Below, in pieces: positions 15,436-19,448 of a DNA stretch of 19,448 nt. Under the pieces are notes generated by a model. The model saw nothing but the letters and a program-made list of their open reading frames with translations, was not told the DNA's origin and made no database searches. Numbering within the stretch: position 1 is the first letter of the stretch; each line of letters begins with the position of its first letter. Source of the stretch: Pseudomonadota bacterium (GTDB lineage Bacteria > Desulfobacterota > JADFVX01); assembly GCA_015222755.1 (NCBI GenBank), contig JADFVX010000050.1, positions 1-19,448 on the forward strand, written 5' to 3'. Position numbers and translations under genes: made by a program.

Positions 15436-16710
15436 ATGGCTATGCAGGAAGAGGGAGAAAAAGCAATTCCTCCGGACAAGCATGAACTGCTGAAGTTCCT
15501 TGGCCTTAAAAGAGGGAATGTTGTTGCAGAACTAAACTGCGGCACTGGAGAATGGACGATCCCTGCCGCCGCCCTTGTCGGGGATAAGGGCGAGATACAT
15601 GCCTTTGCCAAATCGGAGAAAGACCTTGAAGTCATTGAGGGAAAGATCTCCAGGTGGCGTGTTGATAATATTTCTACATACCTTGAAGATGTTCCTCCTA
15701 TATCCTTGAACGAGGATATAGTCGATTTTATTATTTTTACGGAAGGTGAAAAAGGCCCACCTTCTCCCGCGTTAATTACAGAAATAATCCGTATATCAAA
15801 AAAAGATGGAAGACTTTGCTTTATTGCCAAGTCCCATAAAAGTTTTGATGCTATGTCCACCATTCTTTTAAAGTGCCGCTACGCCATAGAGAAAAAAACG
15901 AGACCATCTGGTAATTGCTATATATTTGCCGCCTTACCTCAGGAAACAATATTAAGCTCAAAGGTGGAAAGGGTTGCTGAGAAGCTGGGAGAAGAACTGC
16001 TAGGGCTTAGTGAAAATGAAATGAGGCGGGCTGTTTTTTCCGAAAGGCTCTGCAAGGTCAAACCGGAAGTTGCGGCAGACCTGCTCAGCTTTATCTATGA
16101 AAAGGCTTCGATAAAAAAAACGCCCTACCTGGAAATACTTGAGAGTTGCCTTGACATAGATCGTCTGAGAGATGTTTTGGGGCTTGAAAAAATGAGCCGG
16201 ATCTACACGATAGCAAGAGAGAAGGGCTATGAGGGCCTAGTCAGGCTATTGATGAATCCAAGGCCCAAGGGTAAAAGGCACAGTAAGTATGATTTTGTTG
16301 AGGGGCGCGATCTTTTGGATATAACACTAGGTGAAAAACGAAGCCTCGCCAAGGGACTCTCAAAAGACACTCTCGACCGGCTTCTCTATGATGAAGACCC
16401 GGTTGTTATAAATAACCTTCTCAAAAACCCCAGAATGACAGAGGCAGAGATACTGAAGATCGCATCAAGAAGACCGGTAAAGCAGGAAATATTGAAAGTA
16501 GTTTTTGAGTCCGAGAAGTGGATATCGAGATATGTAGTCAAGCGGGCGCTTGTCCTTAATCCATGTACTTCTACCGGTATAGCTTTGGGATTGTTACACT
16601 TTATGCATCAAAGTGATTTGAAGATAATCTCATCCAGCGGTACACTCCACGATGAGATACGCGCCGGAGCAAAAGAGTTGCTTGCCAGGGAGCCCAGGAG
16701 GAGCGGCTAG
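15436..16710 (+). CDS. Degenerate methyltransferase-like domain fused to a helical-repeat (DUF2336-like) domain
   Basis: About 424 residues from the ATG at 15436; other possible starts are a TTG at 15424 and an ATG at 15442, none with a convincing ribosome site. Residues ~15-168 look like a class I SAM methyltransferase fold: motif I is VVAELNCGTGEWTIP (29-43) with Gly36-Thr37-Gly38, and a strand IVDFIIF near 95-101 where motif IV is expected, but the usual acidic residues are weak. Residues ~180-424 are all-helical, with DRLLYDEDPVVINNLLKNPR and a following EILKIASRRP unit typical of a HEAT-like repeat family met in deltaproteobacteria. Whether it still methylates anything is unclear; it may be a signalling or scaffold protein. 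The stop codon overlaps that of the convergent tatA. Confidence 0.8.
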   Translation: MAMQEEGEKAIPPDKHELLKFLGLKRGNVVAELNCGTGEWTIPAAALVGDKGEIHAFAKSEKDLEVIEGKISRWRVDNISTYLEDVPPISLNEDIVDFIIFTEGEKGPPSPALITEIIRISKKDGRLCFIAKSHKSFDAMSTILLKCRYAIEKKTRPSGNCYIFAALPQETILSSKVERVAEKLGEELLGLSENEMRRAVFSERLCKVKPEVAADLLSFIYEKASIKKTPYLEILESCLDIDRLRDVLGLEKMSRIYTIAREKGYEGLVRLLMNPRPKGKRHSKYDFVEGRDLLDITLGEKRSLAKGLSKDTLDRLLYDEDPVVINNLLKNPRMTEAEILKIASRRPVKQEILKVVFESEKWISRYVVKRALVLNPCTSTGIALGLLHFMHQSDLKIISSSGTLHDEIRAGAKELLAREPRRSG

Positions 16711-16919
16711 ACTTCCTCTTTCTTCTCCTCTTTCTTTTTGGTCTCCAGCTTCTCCTCGGAAGGGGTCACGTCGATTTCATCCTCTCCCTTGGTGGCCTTC
16801 TTAAAACTCTTTATCCCTTTGCCAAGACCTTCACCGATATCAGGGAGTTTACCTGCGCCGAATATTATCAATATTATAACAAGGATTATAATAAGTTCCG
16901 GCATGCCCAGTCCAAACAT
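16707..16919 (-). CDS. tatA: Sec-independent protein translocase subunit TatA
   Basis: A 70-residue TatA/E-type protein that forms the pore assembly for export of folded, twin-arginine proteins such as cofactor-loaded molybdoenzymes. The N-terminal membrane helix (residues ~8-20) is followed by the hallmark FGAGKLP (20-26), an amphipathic helix and a highly charged Lys/Glu tail. The ATG has GGAGG five bases upstream. tatB and tatC are not adjacent. The stop shares a CTAG tetranucleotide with the stop of the convergent gene on the plus strand, giving a four-base overlap. Confidence 0.95.
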   Translation of the reverse strand: MFGLGMPELIIILVIILIIFGAGKLPDIGEGLGKGIKSFKKATKGEDEIDVTPSEEKLETKKKEEKKEEV

Positions 16920-16945
16920 AACAGCCTCCTGTAAAATATGAAAAT

Positions 16946-16974
16946 ATTTTGCTCTATCTACACTTGCTTGTCAA
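16946..16974 (-). promoter_or_regulatory. Promoter of tatA
   Basis: On the minus strand a perfect -35 TTGACA (plus-strand 16969-16974), 17-base spacer, and -10 CAAAAT (16946-16951). The predicted start near 16939 gives a leader of about 20 bases. Confidence 0.45.
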
Positions 16975-17368
16975 TGAAAAGGTTTTTGAAAAAAGGCTGT
17001 TTGTCAGAAGTTTAGATGACTTAGTGCCCCTGGAGACTTATGTGAACATACCGGTCACTGAGCCTGTTATTTCATCTATAGTTTACAAGACAGCAGGATT
17101 GGCCTGTAGCAAATGCTTCGAGCCGATTTGATTTGAATCTTCGATATTTGACGCTCCTGTCCACCTAGGGAAATCATAAGTCCTCCCTTAAGCTTATCTG
17201 GTCCCCGGCCCCGGCAAGCTTCCTCTGCGCCGGAGATAGAATTGCAGGCCGCTTTTAGCATAAGATTTCCCTCGTATATTAAGAGTTATACTTTCTCTTA
17301 TACACCGGTAGTTTATCTTGAAATTTTATATATTATTTCCTTAAGCATAGTTTTTATGTAAAAAAATC
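16975..17368. other. Gene-free interval between the tatA and cold-shock promoters
   Basis: No open frame here resembles a known protein. The left half (16975-17160) shows no feature I can support. The middle (17167-17272) has long-range complementarity described separately. The right end (17273-17368) is very A/T-rich and leads into the cold-shock promoter. Confidence 0.5.
17167..17272. ncRNA. Possible structured RNA closed by a 9-bp stem
   Basis: AGGGAAATC at 17167-17175 is perfectly complementary to GATTTCCCT at 17264-17272, enclosing 88 bases. Inside, AAGCTT occurs at two places that can pair with each other around a G/C-rich block, and AAGC..CTGC can alternatively pair with GCAG..GCTT, so two folds compete. 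No match to tmRNA, RNase P RNA, 4.5S RNA or a common riboswitch is recognised, the size is short for 6S RNA, and the transcribed strand is unknown. Confidence 0.25.
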
Positions 17369-17395
17369 TTGACCTCACATCAAATATGGTATACC
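17369..17395 (+). promoter_or_regulatory. Probable promoter of the cold-shock gene
   Basis: -35 TTGACC (17369-17374), 15-base spacer and -10 TATACC (17390-17395) preceded by TG at the extended -10 position. The spacer is short, offset by the extended element. The implied transcription start near 17402 gives a leader of about 160 bases. Confidence 0.4.
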
Positions 17396-17401
17396 GTGTT
17401 T

Positions 17402-17562
17402 TTTAAATGTAAAAAGTGTCCTCACAACGGGGATACGAAGTGACACTGGTAGATGATAGAAGAAGGCGACATGACGAGCTCTTTAAGTCTGGGCGTTTCG
17501 AACCATCGCAAGTGTACCAAATGGGTCGGAAGTACCCGAAAATTTAAAGGAGGAGTAAAGTC
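17402..17562 (+). promoter_or_regulatory. Long structured 5' leader of the cold-shock gene
   Basis: The ~160-base untranslated leader contains complementary AGTGTC/GACACT arms near its start and a GGGT/ACCC hairpin just upstream of the ribosome site AAAGGAGGAG (17546-17555). The length is like that of the E. coli cspA leader, which acts as a temperature-responsive element. Thermosensing here is inferred from gene identity and leader length. Confidence 0.5.
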
Positions 17563-17763
17563 ATGGCAAATGGAACAGTTAAGTGGTTCAACGAGCAGAA
17601 AGGGTTTGGTTTCATCGAGCAGGAAGATGGACCGGATGTTTTCGTTCACTTCAGCGCTATCCAGACTGAGGGTTTCAAAACCCTTCACGAAGGACAGGCA
17701 GTTCAGTTTGATGTAGAAGACGGACCGAAAGGACCTCAAGCATCAAATGTTCAGTCTGCATAA
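17563..17763 (+). CDS. Cold-shock domain protein (CspA family)
   Basis: A 66-residue single cold-shock domain, an RNA/single-strand DNA chaperone. RNP1 KGFGFI lies at residues 13-18 and RNP2 VFVHF at 26-30; the chain begins MANGTVKWFNEQKG, typical for the family. A very strong AAAGGAGG ribosome site precedes the ATG, and a strong terminator follows, so it is a monocistronic, highly expressed gene. Its long leader suggests post-transcriptional control. Which Csp paralogue it corresponds to cannot be told. Confidence 0.97.
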   Translation: MANGTVKWFNEQKGFGFIEQEDGPDVFVHFSAIQTEGFKTLHEGQAVQFDVEDGPKGPQASNVQSA

Positions 17764-17785
17764 AGACTGACAAAGTAACTTTTGG

Positions 17786-17816
17786 AAGGCGGGCTGTTTA
17801 CAGCCCGCCTTTTTTT
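17786..17816 (+). terminator. Rho-independent terminator of the cold-shock gene
   Basis: AAGGCGGGCTGT (17786-17797) pairs perfectly with ACAGCCCGCCTT (17800-17811), in practice a ~11-bp G/C-rich stem with a TTTA loop, followed by a run of Ts to 17816. It lies 23 bases after the stop codon. Confidence 0.93.
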
Positions 17817-17907
17817 ATTTTATAAACTCCGTATAGATTGGCAATCAAGGGCAGGCCTTAAAGTTTGCAGGCCGTGTTCTTTCATCACACCTCACAACTA
17901 TACATCT

Positions 17908-18564
17908 ATGAACGAGAGCGATATAATTTTCATAGACAACCACCTGCTTGCAATCAATAAATCGGCGGGCAGGCTCGTTCAAAAAGATGCCACAGGCGAC
18001 CCTTCACTACTTGAAGATGCAAAACACCACCTCAAGGAAATCTTTGGCAAGCCGGGGAATGTCTATCTGGGGCTCATACATAGAATAGACCGCCCGGTCT
18101 CAGGGCTAATTCTTTTCGCACGGACCTCAAAGGCCGCTTCTCGCCTGTCTGAGCAATTTCGTTCCGGTACGCCCCACAAGATCTATTTGGCGATTGCCGA
18201 AGGGGAACTGCCTGATAAGGGCAGGTGGCTAGATTACATCTCCAGGGATGGTGTCACAAGCCGCCTTGCTCAGAAGGGCGAAGGTAAGGAGGCACGCCTT
18301 TCCTTCCGTCGCTTGAAATACAATAATGGATTGTCTTTGGTGGAGATAGAGCTTGAGACGGGTCGTCACCATCAGATAAGGCTGCAGTTTTCAAGCCGCG
18401 GATATCCTTTGCTGGGGGACTTCAGGTATGGTTCGAAGATAAAGTTTGGGGACAGGGCTGTCGCGCTGCACGCCCACTCGCTTACACTTACGCACCCTAC
18501 TCTTAATGAAAAGATAAAGTTTACTAGCGAGCCTGAATCTTTCTGGTCAGATTATCTATCCTAA
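17908..18564 (+). CDS. RluA-family RNA pseudouridine synthase
   Basis: Isomerises uridine to pseudouridine in rRNA or tRNA. The 218-residue protein is a single catalytic domain without an S4 domain, about the size of RluA. The catalytic motif HRIDRPVSG lies at 58-66 with Asp61; other family segments are LLAINKSAGRLV near 13-24 and a C-terminal ETGRHHQIRLQFSSRGYPLLGD. The start is the ATG at 17908, because the frame upstream runs back through the cold-shock terminator. No clear ribosome site is visible, so expression may be modest. Whether it modifies rRNA or tRNA is not determined. Confidence 0.92.
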   Translation: MNESDIIFIDNHLLAINKSAGRLVQKDATGDPSLLEDAKHHLKEIFGKPGNVYLGLIHRIDRPVSGLILFARTSKAASRLSEQFRSGTPHKIYLAIAEGELPDKGRWLDYISRDGVTSRLAQKGEGKEARLSFRRLKYNNGLSLVEIELETGRHHQIRLQFSSRGYPLLGDFRYGSKIKFGDRAVALHAHSLTLTHPTLNEKIKFTSEPESFWSDYLS

Positions 18565-18570
18565 CTGTAG

Positions 18571-18580
18571 AGGAGGTGAT
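18571..18580 (+). promoter_or_regulatory. Extended Shine-Dalgarno site of the Cys-rich small gene
   Basis: AGGAGGTGAT is complementary over ten bases to the conserved 16S 3' end. It decides the start at 18588 and excludes the GTG and ATG inside it. Confidence 0.75.
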
Positions 18581-18587
18581 GAGTATT

Positions 18588-18794
18588 ATGAATCATGAGA
18601 GCGAGCGCCATCTGCTGTTCGGCCTGCTGATAGAATGCCCATACAGGTCTTGCAGTAAGGATTGCCCTGTGGGCGATGCGAGGGGGAGCCTTAGCCTCAA
18701 GGAAAAGACAGAGTATTTAGCGGCGCTGAGTGATGCCGAGGTGTCAAGGATAATGGCGCACCATCGCAAATGCCTGGCTGAGTTGGAAGCTTAA
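18588..18794 (+). CDS. Small cysteine-rich protein of unknown function
   Basis: A 68-residue soluble protein. Cys17, Cys22 and Cys26 (CPYRSCSKDCP) together with His58, His59 and Cys62 (HHRKC) could form a metal site. The rest looks helical, with a KEKTEYLAALSDAEVSRI helix. The start ATG at 18588 is preceded by AGGAGGTGAT (18571-18580), an extended match to the 16S rRNA 3' tail, strong evidence for real translation; the nearer ATG at 18579 lies inside that site. It begins 23 bases after the pseudouridine synthase stop and may be co-transcribed with it. Similar short proteins may exist in related bacteria, but no function is known to me. Confidence 0.72.
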   Translation: MNHESERHLLFGLLIECPYRSCSKDCPVGDARGSLSLKEKTEYLAALSDAEVSRIMAHHRKCLAELEA

Positions 18795-18795
18795 G

Positions 18796-18821
18796 CCCGC
18801 CCTGCAGGCGGGGAGCATCAC
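18796..18821 (+). repeat. Hairpin plus AGCATCAC element, copy 2
   Basis: CCCGCC (18796-18801), 5-base loop, GGCGGG (18807-18812), then G and AGCATCAC (18814-18821). It fills the 23-base gap between the convergent Cys-rich and helicase genes and its tail includes the helicase stop codon. GCGGGGAGCATCAC is shared with copy 1 at 7926-7952. Confidence 0.5.
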
Positions 18822-19448
18822 TTTCGCCTTCCTCCGCGGTTTCCACCCTGGCCCTGTTTTCCGCCGCCTGATCGATTTCCCCAGCCTCCGGAACGCCCGC
18901 CTGACCTTCCGCCTCCCGGCCGGCCTTTATGGTATCTGCCTTTCCCACCGCTGCTATGTCTGAGCGAGCGCTGAAACATCTTCTGCGCTTCATCGGCATT
19001 AAGACCTATCCTGTTGGGCCCGGCAACCTGACGCTTGTCCATGAGTGCAGACAGGGCCTTTACAGCGATTTCCGCAGGGTCTTCACCTAATGCCAGAAAA
19101 TTCGCCAGCAGCTCCGCAGCGTCATCATATATCTCATGCTCACCCACCTTTTCTGCGAGTTCTTCTATGTAGTTCTTTTTGACCTCATGAATAGAAGGCA
19201 TCTCTTCATACTTTATTGTTGCGCCGGAGACCTTCATTATTCTGCTCAGCTCCTTGAATTCAAGGGGCGTGACCAGGGTGATCGCTATGCCCTTCTTCCC
19301 TGCGCGGCCCGTTCTTCCGATACGATGGATATAGCTTTGAGGATCAAAGGGTATGTGATAGTTAAAGACATGACTTACATCGCTTATATCGAGGCCCCTG
19401 GCTGCCACATCGGTAGCAACCAGCATATCAACCTGCCCCTTCTTAAAG
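18818..19448 (-). CDS. DEAD-box RNA helicase, C-terminal part (runs off the window)
   Basis: Only the C-terminal ~210 residues are present; the frame continues past the window end with FKKGQVDMLVATDVAARGLD. Helicase motif V (VATDVAARGLD) and motif VI (HRIGRTGRAG) are clear. They are followed by a ~100-residue helical extension (HEVKKNYIEELAEKVGEHE onward) resembling the CsdA/DeaD dimerisation region and then a Gly/Arg/Ser-rich tail with RSGGRSGG and ending RGGRRK, likely an RNA-binding basic tail. No DbpA-type RNA recognition domain is seen. It probably acts in ribosome assembly or mRNA turnover, often cold-induced. The N-terminal half with the DEAD motif is outside the window. Confidence 0.95.
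   Translation of the reverse strand, partial: FKKGQVDMLVATDVAARGLDISDVSHVFNYHIPFDPQSYIHRIGRTGRAGKKGIAITLVTPLEFKELSRIMKVSGATIKYEEMPSIHEVKKNYIEELAEKVGEHEIYDDAAELLANFLALGEDPAEIAVKALSALMDKRQVAGPNRIGLNADEAQKMFQRSLRHSSGGKGRYHKGRPGGGRSGGRSGGWGNRSGGGKQGQGGNRGGRRK

Noticed and set aside
16949..17131. 60-codon plus-strand open frame downstream of tatA
   Set aside because: It starts inside the tatA promoter region without a ribosome site and has no family resemblance.
17076..17261. 61-codon open frame on the minus strand in the gap before the cold-shock gene
   Set aside because: No ribosome site, no recognisable domain; it crosses the possible RNA structure and looks like chance.
17782..17907. Longer pseudouridine synthase starting within the cold-shock terminator
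   Set aside because: The extension would be encoded by the terminator hairpin and shows no family similarity.

Overview
The window is about 19.4 kb of densely packed, moderate-GC bacterial chromosome carrying mostly housekeeping and signalling genes. A Gram-negative organism is likely: there is a TatA export protein, a glutathione synthase of the proteobacterial GshB type, a membrane histidine kinase with a large periplasmic sensor, an HD-GYP response regulator, a PilZ protein and a zinc-ribbon/DUF3426-type membrane protein. This mix fits a deltaproteobacterial (Desulfobacterota/Myxococcota-like) lineage best, but that is inference from gene content, not a placement. No tRNA, rRNA, CRISPR array, transposase, integrase or phage gene was seen.

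Layout. 16-1937 (minus): a two-gene operon of an LsrF/DhnA-type class I aldolase and a zinc-dependent medium-chain dehydrogenase, behind a good sigma70-like promoter. 2100-4013 (minus): a visibly AT-rich multi-spanning membrane protein ending in TPR repeats; a dispersed palindromic repeat lies upstream of it. 4293-6588 (plus): a very compact molybdenum-cofactor operon, moaC-moaD-moaE-mobB-mobA, with gaps of 0, 1 and 1 bases and then a one-base overlap. 6678-7892 (plus): a zinc-ribbon protein with an acidic repetitive linker, one membrane helix and a C-terminal DUF3426-like domain. 8057-11008 (minus): a two-component pair, sensor kinase then HD-GYP response regulator. 11175-12308 (plus): an M20 (PepT-like) peptidase. 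12321-13922 (minus): a PilZ protein and the haem chaperone HemW. 13982-16710 (plus): a small protein built of two similar halves, glutathione synthase, and a fusion of a degenerate methyltransferase-like domain to a helical-repeat domain. 16707-16919 (minus): tatA. 16920-17562: a 640-base gap without a convincing protein gene, holding a possible structured RNA and the long leader of the cold-shock gene. 17563-19448: cold-shock protein, RluA-type pseudouridine synthase, a 68-residue Cys-rich protein, and (minus) the C-terminal part of a DEAD-box RNA helicase that runs off the window.

How genes work together. The moa/mob genes cover molybdopterin synthesis after MoaA and conversion to the guanine dinucleotide form; moaA and moeA are not here. 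The kinase, HD-GYP regulator and PilZ protein could form a local cyclic-di-GMP circuit. The right end groups RNA-handling functions (RNA chaperone, rRNA/tRNA modification, RNA helicase) that commonly respond to cold. The least explained parts are the structured gap near 17.2 kb, a hairpin plus AGCATCAC element found at two convergent gene junctions, the methyltransferase/helical-repeat fusion, and the aldolase-dehydrogenase pair of unknown pathway.
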